Assembly (NCBI GenBank): GCA_016201275.1
Contig: JACQDB010000016.1
Location: forward strand, 1 to 61,700
Direction: 5' to 3'
Length of the DNA stretch: 61,700 bases
Origin: Acidobacteriota bacterium
GTDB taxonomy: Bacteria > Acidobacteriota > Blastocatellia > UBA7656
Part shown: piece by piece, positions 43,808 to 53,252 of the stretch
Position numbering within the stretch: the stretch's first letter is position 1
Layout: each line of letters opens with the position of its first letter
Notes under the pieces: model-generated
Told to the model about the DNA's origin: nothing
The model's input: only the letters and a program-made list of their open reading frames with translations
Databases searched by the model: none
Program-made: the position numbers and the translations under genes

Positions 43808-44617
43808 TCAATTTTTATCTCTTCGCAGGGTCAGGCCGCCGTCAACGGTGATGACTTGTCCGGTGATGTAATTGTCGGGTTCGACTAAAAGTCTGACGAC
43901 GCGGGCGATGTCTTCGGGGCGACCGAAGCGCGGAATGAGGTTTTGCTCGATGAAAGAATCGTACTTGCCTGCTTCTATGGATTGCAACGCCATGCCTGCG
44001 CGGTTGACGCCCGGCGCGATGACATTGACGCGCACCCCTGATGCGCCGCCCCACTGTTTGGCCATGATTTTTGCCGCTTGAATCAAAGCGGTTTTCGGCG
44101 CGGCATAATTGATACTTGATTCAAAAACCGCTACCGCCTGCATGGTTGAAAATAGCACGATAGCGCCTTCCTGTTGACGCGCCTGACAACATCGCGCCGC
44201 TTCCCGCGCCAGCAGTACCGGCGCGATGTAGTTTTTCTGCATAGAGGTTTGCAAGTCGGCATCGGTTACGTCATCGAATTTCACCCGCGCCGGATCGCCG
44301 GTAAAACAGACGAGCGCATACAGTCCGTCACCTAAACTTTCGGCAGTTTCGATGTAGCGCGTCCGCACCTGCGGGTCGCTGATGTCGCCTTCGACCAGAT
44401 GTATAGAAGCCTTGAAACGGGCTGCCACAGCCTGTTTCAAGGCTTCGGCTTTTTCTTTATCGTGGCGATAGCCGACGACGACGGTTGCGCCGTCGCGAGC
44501 CAGCAAGGCGACCGTGGCGCTGCCGAGTCCGCCGCTTCCTCCGGCTATCAGAACGACGCGACCGGCAAGCGAGCGCTCGTTGAAATTAAAAGCGAGTGGT
44601 TGATAAAGGTCTGACAA
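43808..44617 (-). CDS. SDR-family oxidoreductase
   Basis: 269 residues. Rossmann fold with cofactor motif GGSGGLG (about 26-32) and GDISDPQ, catalytic YAAPK (Tyr-x-x-x-Lys, about 169-173) preceded by a Ser in FSTM, and the C-terminal VNVIAPG...GQVITVDGG pattern typical of FabG-like reductases. An NADPH preference is suggested by the Arg after the second strand (GYRHDKEK). Substrate unknown. Divergent from the VWFA gene with about 240 bp between starts; no partner genes. Confidence 0.9.
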   Translation of the reverse strand: MSDLYQPLAFNFNERSLAGRVVLIAGGSGGLGSATVALLARDGATVVVGYRHDKEKAEALKQAVAARFKASIHLVEGDISDPQVRTRYIETAESLGDGLYALVCFTGDPARVKFDDVTDADLQTSMQKNYIAPVLLAREAARCCQARQQEGAIVLFSTMQAVAVFESSINYAAPKTALIQAAKIMAKQWGGASGVRVNVIAPGVNRAGMALQSIEAGKYDSFIEQNLIPRFGRPEDIARVVRLLVEPDNYITGQVITVDGGLTLRRDKN

Positions 44618-44856
44618 AAATTTTCTCCCGTGTTAGATTTTCAAGTGCGGCATCAAGTTTCTATCGCAAGCGCGAACGGTTCGCAAGTCGGCTTTGTCCG
44701 CAACGACCGCCCAGTTCAACTGGGGGTCTCGGCGCTAAAATTGTTTGGCAATCCATAACAGCGATTTTCGCTGCTAACGCTATCGCAGTTTGTTGGTCCG
44801 TAAACCTTAAAAATTTTTGTTGTCTCGTTAAGGCTCACAGCCATCAGGAGGTCTTG

Positions 44857-46878
44857 ATGAAAACCCGACTACCGGCTTTCTCTGCCATCGTATTGCTTGT
44901 CACGATTTGCAGCGCCAATTTTCAGGCGCGCTCACAAGATAAAAAATCGGGCGACGACGTGATTAAAATCAGCGCCGAACTGGTACAGGTGGATGTCACC
45001 GTGACCGACAAAAACCATCAACCCGTGAGGGGACTCAAGCGCGGAGATTTTGAACTCTACGACAACGGCAAATTGCAAAACCTCACCACCTTTGCGTTTG
45101 AAGAAAACCGTTCACGGCGTATCGAAGCAGACCCTGAGCTATCGCGTTCCTTGCCCAAAGCGATTGCTGTCGGGGAGTTGAAGCGCGCTGTTGCTTTCGT
45201 CGTAGATACTCTGCATATGAAGCCGGAAAATCTTTATCGCACGCAAAAGATGCTGGAAGATTTTATAGACAAAAAAATGGAAGCCGGGGATTTGGTGTTG
45301 ATACTGCCGACTGCCGGAGGGTCTGGGCTGTTTCAACAGTTCACCGCCGATGCGCGTTTGCTGCATCGCGCCGTCAATCGCCTGCGGCCTTTCCTGTCAA
45401 ACAACGAAACGCGCCGCACCAATGCAGTGCCGCCTTCGGTGTTCAATGTTCCCGGTCGTGGTGGCAATCTTGGGCAATCGCCCTTCAACAATCCCGACCC
45501 TTTGGAAGAGTTCGATGTGCGCTCGACGCTTTCAACCTTGAACAATGTGATTCAATCGTTAGGTAAATTACCCGGTCGCAAGCTCGGCGTTTTCGTCTCG
45601 GAAGGTTTTCGCCCCTTCAAGACGCAAACGACTTTGGATATTTCCGATACCACGACACGCGCGCAAAGGGCGAATGTCATCTTCTATTCGATTGACCCGA
45701 AGGGTTTGGAAAGTGATGGGTTGAGCGCTGCCGATGATGTTGCGGCAAAAGATTTGAGCGACGTTTTGGAGGAGCGCCGCGAAGATAAGTTTGAAACCGA
45801 ATCGGCGCTCACAGCGATTGCTGTGGATACCGGCGGCAAGTTTTATCGCAACAGCAACGACATCAAACGCGGCATAGATGATCTGCTGCAAATCAACGCG
45901 ACCTATTATCTACTGGGGTTTCAACCTGAAGAAGGCAAATGGGACGGCAAATATCACAAGCTGAAAGTCGCCGTGCGCGGACGCCCGGATTTGCTGGTGG
46001 CAACGCGCAAGGGTTATAGCGCGAGAAACGAAAAGAAGGACAACAACAAGATTACCAATCCCAAAGTTGCCGAGGTCATCGAAGCCATCACCTCGCCTTT
46101 GGTGCGCCGCGACCTCGACTTGCAATTGACGCCGTTTTATCGTGACAACGCCAAACGCGAACCGGCCACCACTATGCTGCTGCACATAGACGCCACGCGC
46201 TTGAATTTCAAACCGTTGGACGGCTACTACAAAACTGAATTGGAAGTCATCGGCTTCATCTTCGATTCGCAAGGCAAGCAGGTAGAGAATTATCGCGATG
46301 TGATCAGTCTCAATCTGTTGCCCAAAACTTATGAAGATGCCCTCAAACGCGGCCTGCTTTCGATGCGAAGCCTGACCTTGAAACCCGGCGTTTATCAGAT
46401 GAGAGTCTTTGTCCGCGAAAGCGAATCGGGGTTGATCGGCACCGCCAACAATTTCATAGAGATTCCCAATTTGAAATCAGATCGGTTGGCGATAAGCAGC
46501 ATCTTCACCACCGCTCAGGGGTTGGATGACAAGGGCGCGTCTAACGCTTCGACGCTTTCGCAACGGCGCTATCCGCGCAACAGCCAGTTAGATTATGTCT
46601 ATATCATCTACAATGCGCGCAGCGAAAATAATGCGCCGCAACTGGAAGTGCGAGTGCGGGTGATGCAGGGCAGAAGCGTTCAATTCAACAGTCAGCCAAA
46701 ACCCGTTGAGGCAATGCAAGGCAGCACGCCGCCCGGTCGCATCATCAGCGGCGGCAGCTTGTTGCTGAAAAACCTGCCATCGGGTGATTACACGCTTGAA
46801 GTCATCGTCAAAGATAAACTGGAAAAAAAATCGAGCCGCGCCATCGTCCGACAGGAGATTGATTTCAGCATCGAATAA
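44857..46878 (+). CDS. VWFA-related Acidobacterial domain protein
   Basis: 673 residues from ATG 44857, fixed by AGGAGG 6 nt upstream. Signal peptide about 1-25. A domain starting ISAELVQVDVTVTDKNHQPVRGL with DFELYDNG matches the TIGR03436 VWFA-related Acidobacterial family. A von Willebrand A-like fold follows (AFVVDTLHMK, then SLGKLPGRKLGVFVSEGF) and ends in YYLLGFQPEEGKWDGKYHKLKV. The C-terminal about 220 residues are beta-rich. It is a secreted, possibly adhesive or complex-forming protein; this family is strongly associated with Acidobacteriota and supports the taxonomic reading. Confidence 0.9.
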   Translation: MKTRLPAFSAIVLLVTICSANFQARSQDKKSGDDVIKISAELVQVDVTVTDKNHQPVRGLKRGDFELYDNGKLQNLTTFAFEENRSRRIEADPELSRSLPKAIAVGELKRAVAFVVDTLHMKPENLYRTQKMLEDFIDKKMEAGDLVLILPTAGGSGLFQQFTADARLLHRAVNRLRPFLSNNETRRTNAVPPSVFNVPGRGGNLGQSPFNNPDPLEEFDVRSTLSTLNNVIQSLGKLPGRKLGVFVSEGFRPFKTQTTLDISDTTTRAQRANVIFYSIDPKGLESDGLSAADDVAAKDLSDVLEERREDKFETESALTAIAVDTGGKFYRNSNDIKRGIDDLLQINATYYLLGFQPEEGKWDGKYHKLKVAVRGRPDLLVATRKGYSARNEKKDNNKITNPKVAEVIEAITSPLVRRDLDLQLTPFYRDNAKREPATTMLLHIDATRLNFKPLDGYYKTELEVIGFIFDSQGKQVENYRDVISLNLLPKTYEDALKRGLLSMRSLTLKPGVYQMRVFVRESESGLIGTANNFIEIPNLKSDRLAISSIFTTAQGLDDKGASNASTLSQRRYPRNSQLDYVYIIYNARSENNAPQLEVRVRVMQGRSVQFNSQPKPVEAMQGSTPPGRIISGGSLLLKNLPSGDYTLEVIVKDKLEKKSSRAIVRQEIDFSIE

Positions 46879-46890
46879 ATGGACTCGCAG

Positions 46891-48408
46891 TTAGTGCCTT
46901 TGCGCTTGCGTGCCTCTGCGTTTTTCCCAAATGAAAAACAGCAAGGTCGGCGCGTATATTGCCAGCCCCAGCCAGATGGGTATGTCTGGATAAATCAACG
47001 GTGTGAACCACAAAGCGTAAAGCAGCACCGAAGCGCCCGTCAGATACAACCATGAAAGGCGCGGCGCAAAACACAAGAATGGCAGAATCCAGGCGTAATA
47101 CCAGTGATAACGCGGTGTCACCAGAAAAAAATAAAACCCTATCAAGGCCATTGCACCACGCGCCACGGCGACCGCCTCGCCTTTCGGTTTCAACATCCAG
47201 TAAGCCGCAAAGCCAAGGAGCGCGAGGGCGGCAACCAGTAAAAAGAGGGTCGCCGGAATCGGTACAAAATTTCTCGCAAACACCAAGAGGAAATAGCGCG
47301 AGCCTTTTCCGCTGAAGCCTTCTTCGCTGAATTCGTTGGACAGCGAACCGACCGCCCCTGTGCCGATAGTCAAATACGGCAAATAGGTCAAGGCGATGGT
47401 GATGACAAAAGCAGCGAGCAATTTGAGATTTGCGGCGTTGCATAAATTTCGTATGGCGGCTAGATAATATTTTCTGCCGGAGGGTTGCCGCGTCGCGTTT
47501 TCTTCGACACAAGAAGCACCGCTCGCCGGCTGCATATTGCCCTCTGATGTTGCATCGTTGGCAGGCGCTGCGGTGAAGAGAAAGACCGGCAACAACATCG
47601 CCGGATAGTATTTAATCAAGGCCGCGAAAGCCAGCGCGACCCCTGTAAATACAGGCTTTTTGTGAGACCACGCCCACAAGGCCAGCGCTAGAAAAACGAT
47701 GAACGCCGATTCAACATGACCGGTGTGCGCTCCTTCGTAAATCAACAACGGATGCCAGGCGAAAATCACCGCCTGCACCGGCGAACGTCCGACGCGATGC
47801 AGTGTCAACATCACCGCAACGATGGCGAGCAAATCCAAGAGCGCCATGAGAACTTTGAAACCGAGGACGCTCGACGGGTGCATTAGGTAAGCCAGCAGAA
47901 AAATCAATTGTGCGCCGGGCGGGTAAGGCGTGTTGGTAAAATCGCTGCGGTTGATGTTGGGGAAAATTTTGGTGTCGCGCAAAGGCGCGAGTTCCGGCGC
48001 AGATGGCGGATACCGATACGGGTTGATTCCTGCAGCCTGTACGCGCCCGTCCCATACATAACGATAAACATCAGTGGAAAGATAGGGACGTTGCGCCACC
48101 AAATCGAAACGAAACAAGGCCGCAAACAGCAACACCAGAGCCGCTAGAAACAGCGTCGTGCGGCGCGGCGGCAACGATAGCCGTCGCGTGGCAAAGTAAC
48201 AAGCCAACAGGTAGATGGTGAATTGCGCGATGAACAAAGCCGTGTAACCGGCGATGCCTTGAATGAAGCGGTGCAAATCTCTCGCCCAATGATAGAGCCA
48301 CAGACTGCCCACGCCGCATATCAGCAATGCGATGCCCAGAGTTACAGGCGACAGGGTGCGGGAATTTGTGCGCGGCGTTGATGAGATGGGAAGCGATGTT
48401 TTAATCAT
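46891..48408 (-). CDS. GT-C-type membrane mannosyltransferase-like protein
   Basis: 505 residues with about 11-13 membrane segments. The first large loop carries LSTDVYRYVWDGRVQAAGINPYRYPPS, the signature loop of polyprenol-phosphate-dependent GT-C enzymes, with the catalytic Asp in STDVYRY. It would move a sugar from a lipid-phosphate donor onto a periplasmic acceptor. The segment between about residues 280-310 is polar and Cys-containing, probably an inserted loop. It is convergent with the VWFA gene (12-bp gap). Monocistronic as far as seen. Confidence 0.82.
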   Translation of the reverse strand: MIKTSLPISSTPRTNSRTLSPVTLGIALLICGVGSLWLYHWARDLHRFIQGIAGYTALFIAQFTIYLLACYFATRRLSLPPRRTTLFLAALVLLFAALFRFDLVAQRPYLSTDVYRYVWDGRVQAAGINPYRYPPSAPELAPLRDTKIFPNINRSDFTNTPYPPGAQLIFLLAYLMHPSSVLGFKVLMALLDLLAIVAVMLTLHRVGRSPVQAVIFAWHPLLIYEGAHTGHVESAFIVFLALALWAWSHKKPVFTGVALAFAALIKYYPAMLLPVFLFTAAPANDATSEGNMQPASGASCVEENATRQPSGRKYYLAAIRNLCNAANLKLLAAFVITIALTYLPYLTIGTGAVGSLSNEFSEEGFSGKGSRYFLLVFARNFVPIPATLFLLVAALALLGFAAYWMLKPKGEAVAVARGAMALIGFYFFLVTPRYHWYYAWILPFLCFAPRLSWLYLTGASVLLYALWFTPLIYPDIPIWLGLAIYAPTLLFFIWEKRRGTQAQRH

Positions 48409-48464
48409 GTGCCTGTTGGCTGGTCGTGAAAATTTCTGCTGCTCGGAGAACGCTTGGATTCTAT

Positions 48465-48511
48465 AGTGATGTCACGAAACCGGCTACAGTAGCCGGTTTC
48501 GTGACATCACT
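48465..48511. repeat. GGCTAC/GTAGCC palindrome, copy F4 (longest)
   Basis: Perfect 23-bp arms (AGTGATGTCACGAAACCGGCTAC and complement) around a single central base at 48488. The core matches 5645-5671, 24952-24976 and 43713-43735; the outer arms are unique to this copy. Confidence 0.85.
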
Positions 48512-48717
48512 GTTCAGAGGTTGCCAATAAAATGAAAACTATCATGAGGGCATTCTGGAGGGAATACGGATTGGATGGAGTAAGCAGATAAACCGGATCA
48601 AGGACAAACCATGAACCCGCGAAAATCCCCCCGCCGTAAAATCCGTGGCCTCCCCAGACTTGCGCCAGTAGGAATTGTGGATGAAATAACCTGCAAAACG
48701 TGAGTGCTTTTCCCATG

Positions 48718-48800
48718 CCCTGTACGACCCTGCGGTGGTCGCCTCTCCTCAAAATTATATTCTTTCAAGGAGGGGCGGCCACTACAGGGTCGCCCGTACA
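48718..48800. repeat. Divided CCCTGTACG-GGTCGCC repeat
   Basis: CCCTGTACGACCCTGCGGTGGTCGCC on the left and GGGTCGCCCGTACA on the right enclose a 30-bp AT-rich stretch and a CTCCTC/GAGGGG pair. Related to 318-356 and 7781-7829. Confidence 0.6.
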
Positions 48801-48852
48801 AGGTCGCACTTGATTTCATTCACCCTCCGCTATTTTACTTTTGCCGGAAACT

Positions 48853-49815
48853 TCAATGGTGCAATTCGGAAGCGCTTTTGCCGATAATCTGATACAGCTT
48901 GGATGGCTCGTTTTCATCCAGCAGTTCGATTTGAATGGTAACGTGACCGATGTTGAATTTCGAGCGCAAAGCCGTTTGCAACGATTCCAGCGTTCCTTTG
49001 TAGGAAGCGTTTTCTTCGATAGCAACGTGCGCCGACAATGCGTCGTTGCCGGAGTTGATCGTCCAGATGTGCAGGTCATGGACGTTCAAGACGCCGCGCA
49101 CTTGCATCATGGCTTCGATGACCGCCTGTATGTTGATGTGCGAGGGCGTGCCTTCAAGCAAAATATTCAGCGATTCGCGGATCAATTGCCACGAACTGAA
49201 AATAATCAACAGACACATCAAGACGCTGATGATGGGATCGGTAATCGTCCAGCCGAATTGCCAGATGAAGACCCCCGCGATGATCGCGCCAACGGAACCC
49301 AGCATATCGCTGATGACGTGCAGAAACGCGCCGCGCATATTCAAGTTTGCCGATGAAGCCGAATGCAACAGGTAGGCGCTGATGGCGTTGACTACCAGAC
49401 CACCGATGGCGATCACCGTCACTTCAAAACCCTGCACCGTTTGGGGAGTCTTGAGGCGTTGCCACGCTTCATAAGAGATCAACAACGAAATCACCACCAA
49501 GGTGACGCCGTTGGCAAGCGCCGCCAAGATTTCCAAACGCAAATAGCCGTAGGTTTTTTTCGAGGTCGCCGGACGCGACGAAAACCACAGCGCGAACATC
49601 GCCAAGGCAATCGAAGCCACATCGGTCAACATATGTCCGGCGTCCGACAACAACGCTAAGGAATTCGACAGGAAACCGCCGACGACTTCGGCAATCATGT
49701 AAAAAGCCGTCAAGGCGAAGACCCACGCCAGCCTGCGCCGATTGCTCAAAGGCGCAGACTCGCGGTCAGGTTGACGGGAATGGCCACGGTGTTCGTGATG
49801 CTCATGCTTGTGCAT
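48853..49815 (-). CDS. CDF-family metal cation efflux protein
   Basis: 320 residues from ATG 49815; the upstream frame extension overlaps the DUF4440 gene and is not a start. A His-rich N-terminus (HKHEHHEHRGH) likely binds metal. Six membrane helices carry the paired transport sites SDAGHMLTDVAS (about 62-73) and HVISDMLGSVGA (about 167). The cytoplasmic C-terminal domain ends with VHDLHIWTI. Exports Zn2+, Co2+ or related divalent cations using the proton gradient. Lies 44 bp downstream of the DUF4440 gene on the same strand. Confidence 0.92.
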   Translation of the reverse strand: MHKHEHHEHRGHSRQPDRESAPLSNRRRLAWVFALTAFYMIAEVVGGFLSNSLALLSDAGHMLTDVASIALAMFALWFSSRPATSKKTYGYLRLEILAALANGVTLVVISLLISYEAWQRLKTPQTVQGFEVTVIAIGGLVVNAISAYLLHSASSANLNMRGAFLHVISDMLGSVGAIIAGVFIWQFGWTITDPIISVLMCLLIIFSSWQLIRESLNILLEGTPSHINIQAVIEAMMQVRGVLNVHDLHIWTINSGNDALSAHVAIEENASYKGTLESLQTALRSKFNIGHVTIQIELLDENEPSKLYQIIGKSASELHH

Positions 49816-49859
49816 AATCAACTCGCAAAGATTGAAGGCTTGCCAATCCGGTTTTGCGC

Positions 49860-50321
49860 TTACTGCGCCGGTAAGCGTGTGGATTGCCAGGTGGTCATCT
49901 GCCAGCGTCCGTTCACTTTTACATAGACAGCGAGAAAGCGAATTTGCAGGTTGAAGGGCTGGCCGTTGGTGCGGCCTTTGATAGTGCTGATGCCGCGCAG
50001 CAAAGCCGTGTCGCCGATACACTGCACCTTCAAATCGCTGTGCTTCATGGCTGCGTATTGGGTCGCGCCGGTTTTCACCGCTGCCAGAAATTGCTGGCGA
50101 TTTTCGACGTGGCCATTGGAATGGGTGTAAATTAAATCGTCGGCAAAGATGCGCTCGACGGTCGCCAAATCGCCTTGCAACAGAGCGTCCACGCGCTCTT
50201 GTTCGAGTTTGATAACGGCTTGTTCGGCGTCCTTGGTCGCTTGCCCGAAAGCCCCAGGCGCAACGCCCAGCAAACTTATGAAAAGTCCGCAAAGAATTGT
50301 GGCCTTACTCATTTTCTTCAT
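49860..50321 (-). CDS. Secreted DUF4440 (SnoaL-like) protein
   Basis: 153 residues; GAGAGG precedes ATG 50321. Signal peptide about 1-26. The rest is one NTF2-like alpha+beta cone fold of the DUF4440 type (VERIFADDLIYTHSNGHVENRQQFLAAVKTG). No catalytic residues can be assigned. Neighbour of a related DUF4440 domain fused to a prolyl isomerase, suggesting local duplication. Same strand as both neighbours. Confidence 0.85.
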   Translation of the reverse strand: MKKMSKATILCGLFISLLGVAPGAFGQATKDAEQAVIKLEQERVDALLQGDLATVERIFADDLIYTHSNGHVENRQQFLAAVKTGATQYAAMKHSDLKVQCIGDTALLRGISTIKGRTNGQPFNLQIRFLAVYVKVNGRWQMTTWQSTRLPAQ

Positions 50322-50363
50322 GCTCTGCCTCTCGTTTGAAGGATGAGAAATCGCTTCGCAAAA

Positions 50364-51245
50364 TTATTTAATGCCCAGTAATTCTACCTCGAAGATGAGC
50401 GTCGCGTTAGGCGGAATCAAGCCATTGCCCGCGCCTCTTGTGCCGTAGCCCAGAGGTGCGGGAATGATGAGTTTGCGCTTGCCGCCGAGTTTCATAGTCA
50501 TCACGCCTTCATCCCAGCCTTTGATGACGCGCCCAACGCCTATAGGAAAAGTGAAGGGCTGGCCTTTATCCACAGAGCTGTCGAATTTTTTGCCGTCTTC
50601 CAGCCAGCCCGTGTAATGCACGGTGACGGCCTGTCCGCGACTGGGACTCGCGCCTTTGCCTTCGACCAGGTCAATATATTTCAAGCCGCTGATCGTGGTG
50701 ATCTCTTTGCTGCCATCAGCTTTGGTGACTACCGACAAACCGACATCATTCGCCGAAGTGAGTTGCGAACTGACGGCTTGCCAGCGCCCTTTGCGAAGCG
50801 CGAACACATCGGTAAAGCGCAAGCCGCTGGTGCTGCTTTGGTCGCCTTCTTTTATTTTGACCACCTCGCCGCCCGTGACAATGGCAAAGCTGCCATAAAC
50901 ACGCACCTGCAAATTTTCATACTTGAGAGACTCGAAAACGATTGCGCCGGAGGTAATATCGGCGAGGGTTGAAGCCTTGTCGCCGACGGAGCCGTTCGGG
51001 TTAATGATGAAATAATCATCGGCGAGCCAGCGCTTGAGCGCCGCCGTATCGCGGTTGATTAATGCCTGCGCCCAGTCTTCTTCCAATTTTTTTAAGCGCT
51101 CGTGCAGGCGGTTCGCGGACGCAGAGGATTTGGCAATCGCAGCCCGCTTGGTGTGGTTCGGGGTTGCCGAAGTGGCTTTCTGTTGGGCAAAAGCGAAAGG
51201 CGAAAGTGAGCAGGCTAACAAGACAACAAGTAGAATTCGTTTCAT
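50364..51245 (-). CDS. Secreted DUF4440 domain fused to an FKBP-type peptidyl-prolyl isomerase
   Basis: 293 residues; AAGGA lies 7 nt before ATG 51245. Signal peptide about 1-20. Residues about 45-165 are a DUF4440/NTF2-like domain ([21 protein letters not shown]). Residues about 175-293 are a full FKBP domain: [41 protein letters not shown], then GYGTRGAG and [13 protein letters not shown]. FKBPs speed prolyl isomerisation during folding in the periplasm. The NTF2-like/FKBP combination is uncommon. Separate Shine-Dalgarno but likely same transcription unit as the DUF4440 gene 42 bp downstream. Confidence 0.88.
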   Translation of the reverse strand: MKRILLVVLLACSLSPFAFAQQKATSATPNHTKRAAIAKSSASANRLHERLKKLEEDWAQALINRDTAALKRWLADDYFIINPNGSVGDKASTLADITSGAIVFESLKYENLQVRVYGSFAIVTGGEVVKIKEGDQSSTSGLRFTDVFALRKGRWQAVSSQLTSANDVGLSVVTKADGSKEITTISGLKYIDLVEGKGASPSRGQAVTVHYTGWLEDGKKFDSSVDKGQPFTFPIGVGRVIKGWDEGVMTMKLGGKRKLIIPAPLGYGTRGAGNGLIPPNATLIFEVELLGIK

Positions 51246-51316
51246 CGAAATATCCTTTGCATGGAGTGGTGAAAAAATTGATAGCGGTGCGACGGGTGGA
51301 TGAGCAAGGAAAGAAT

Positions 51317-51384
51317 TTCGTAGTTCCGCCTGTAGGCGGAAGCGTTCGCTTGCAAACGCTTCCGCCTACAGGCGGAACTACGAA
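51317..51384. repeat. Perfect 30-bp-arm hairpin
   Basis: TTCGTAGTTCCGCCTGTAGG... arms at 51317-51346 and 51355-51384 with an 8-nt loop. Lies between the FKBP gene start and the bshC stop, 40 bp after the bshC stop, so it can end bshC transcription on the minus strand. No U-run. Confidence 0.7.
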
Positions 51385-51423
51385 ACCTCTCTTCTCACGA
51401 CCTCGGACGCTGGACGCAAGACC

Positions 51424-53142
51424 TTAGCTGTCGGCTTTGTTGGCGTGGACAATTTGCGAAGCTACGCCGCCTACGTACACCAGTCGGTGATTGGAAAAGC
51501 CTACGTCTGCCGCTTTGTACAATTCATCAAGCAAGCTATGACCATAGCGCGCCAGAAAATAGAAGACGTTCAATTCGCGCTCCTGAAAATTTTTATTCGG
51601 CATCAAAGTGGTGTAAGCGCGTTCGACCTGGCGTAGAATCGCCTCTTCGCGTTTGGCGCTGGCGTGAATGAAGCGTGTGCGTAGGTGTTCGATTTGATAG
51701 AACACTTTTTCGCGTGACCGTTTGAGCGAATCGGCAAGCGTCGGGTCGGCCTGGTGCAAAGACGCTTCGAGTTTAGTCAACTGCTCGTCGAACACTTTTT
51801 CAGTTTCGGCAAAGGCTTCGGCAGTGCTGCGGTCGAGACTGTTTTCGACAACTTTGGTGACCGCCGAATGCAGGCTCTCGAAAAAATCGCTCAGTTGCAG
51901 ATCGTATTTTTCCATCGTCTTTTGATGACGACCTTCCACGATAGAGAAGCTGGCGCGTGGCAAAACGCAAGGCTCTTGGCGTTGCAGGACTTCATAAACG
52001 GCACGTATCTGCGCGAAGTAGGCAAGCTCGGCAGGGCCGCCAATGTAGGCCGCCGTGGGCAACAGATAATCCTGCACCACCGGGCGCAAAGTCACATTCG
52101 GGCTGAAACAATTCGGACAACGCAAAGCCAGTTGCGCTAGTTCGTCGGGTTCAAAAGTTCGCTGGGAACCCTTCACATGAAAACGTCCGTCGCGTTGCGT
52201 CAAGGCGACGCGGCGACCGCCATCAAGTATAAAGAGCGGCACCATGTCTTCGGCGGTGTTGACTTGCGCGTGATAGCCTGCCGCCACCAGCGCGGCGCTT
52301 CGTTCGACCAACGCGGCAGCGATCTCCGCCGATTTTTCAATCGCTTTGGCATATAGCGGCGCGGCCATCTGCTTCAAGCCTTCATCGGCAGGGTCTAGCA
52401 AAATCACGCCGTAGTCTTTGAAGAGGCGCGCCATCAACTTGGCGAAGGCGGCGGCAAACCCTTCGCCCTCGGCGTAACTGTCGCGCAGCGCGCTTTCGAG
52501 GTCCGGCAAAAATTCCGAGGGCGGCAACTGCGCGAGGAAGTCATCAATCGCCGCCTGAATGTTGGCGTCAAGTTCGATTTTTCCGACCGGAACTTCCGGT
52601 GGGCGATTGGCCGGTTCGTAGCGAATCGTTTTGACCTCACCCTCGTGATCAATCAATCGTGTGTGATTGACCTCTTCGTAGTCGTGATCTTCGCTGGCAA
52701 TCCAGAAGACCGGCACTGCGTCAACCCCCTGGTCGCGCAAACAGGCAGCGAGTTTGATGACCGTCAAAGCTTTGTGAATGGTGTAGAGCGGCCCGGTGAA
52801 CAAGCCCGCCTGCTGGCCTGTGACAATGGCCACGCTGCCGGCGCGGCGCAGCATTTCGATGTGTTGAAAGGTCAAGGGCGATGACCCGGCGTGACGGTTG
52901 ATGCGCTCCAACGCATCGGCGACGCGAGCGCGGTCAAAGGCTTGCGCGCCGACCTGACGGGCGTGTTCGGCGAGCGGCGAAACGGTGCGTCCGAAGTCCG
53001 TGTAAAATTTTGCGACTTTCGGATAATCATATAAAAAATCGGCAAACAGTTGGCTGGTGCGCGGAATCTCGGTGAAACGCAGAGCGTCTTTGAGATGGTG
53101 CGCGGCGGCTTCAAGGTTTTTACAATCAGCGTCGTTTATCAT
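51424..53142 (-). CDS. bshC: Bacillithiol biosynthesis cysteine-adding enzyme BshC
   Basis: 572 residues from ATG 53142 (a TTG at 53178 is a weaker alternative). Joins cysteine to glucosaminyl-malate in the last step of bacillithiol synthesis. The family fingerprints SVAIVTGQQAGLFTGPLYTIHKALTVIKLA (about 110-140) and VPVFWIASEDHDYEEVNH (about 152) are present, as is the C-terminal coiled coil. Bacillithiol genes occur in Firmicutes, Bacteroidetes, Deinococci and Acidobacteria, fitting the taxonomic reading. bshA and bshB are not in this window. Confidence 0.93.
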   Translation of the reverse strand: MINDADCKNLEAAAHHLKDALRFTEIPRTSQLFADFLYDYPKVAKFYTDFGRTVSPLAEHARQVGAQAFDRARVADALERINRHAGSSPLTFQHIEMLRRAGSVAIVTGQQAGLFTGPLYTIHKALTVIKLAACLRDQGVDAVPVFWIASEDHDYEEVNHTRLIDHEGEVKTIRYEPANRPPEVPVGKIELDANIQAAIDDFLAQLPPSEFLPDLESALRDSYAEGEGFAAAFAKLMARLFKDYGVILLDPADEGLKQMAAPLYAKAIEKSAEIAAALVERSAALVAAGYHAQVNTAEDMVPLFILDGGRRVALTQRDGRFHVKGSQRTFEPDELAQLALRCPNCFSPNVTLRPVVQDYLLPTAAYIGGPAELAYFAQIRAVYEVLQRQEPCVLPRASFSIVEGRHQKTMEKYDLQLSDFFESLHSAVTKVVENSLDRSTAEAFAETEKVFDEQLTKLEASLHQADPTLADSLKRSREKVFYQIEHLRTRFIHASAKREEAILRQVERAYTTLMPNKNFQERELNVFYFLARYGHSLLDELYKAADVGFSNHRLVYVGGVASQIVHANKADS

Positions 53143-53252
53143 AGTTAATCGTCCGTAGTTGGCTGGCTCAGTTATCAATTATTCGACTGTCAATTCTTCA
53201 GCGCCGTTTCGTGATGATCGGCGCTGAAGAATTGACAACGGCATATTCCTGA

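Larger units (their letters stand above)
48409..48852. other. Repeat-bearing intergenic region
   Basis: 444 bp without a convincing gene. It holds a 23-bp-arm palindrome (48465-48511) and a divided repeat of the CCCTGTACG-GCGACC family (48718-48800) with an inner CTCCTC...GAGGGG hairpin. Confidence 0.6.

Noticed and set aside
48507-48752. Minus-strand 81-codon frame with a hydrophobic C-terminus
   Set aside because: Starts in the CCCTGTACG repeat and ends beside the GGCTAC palindrome; no ribosome site or homology recognised.
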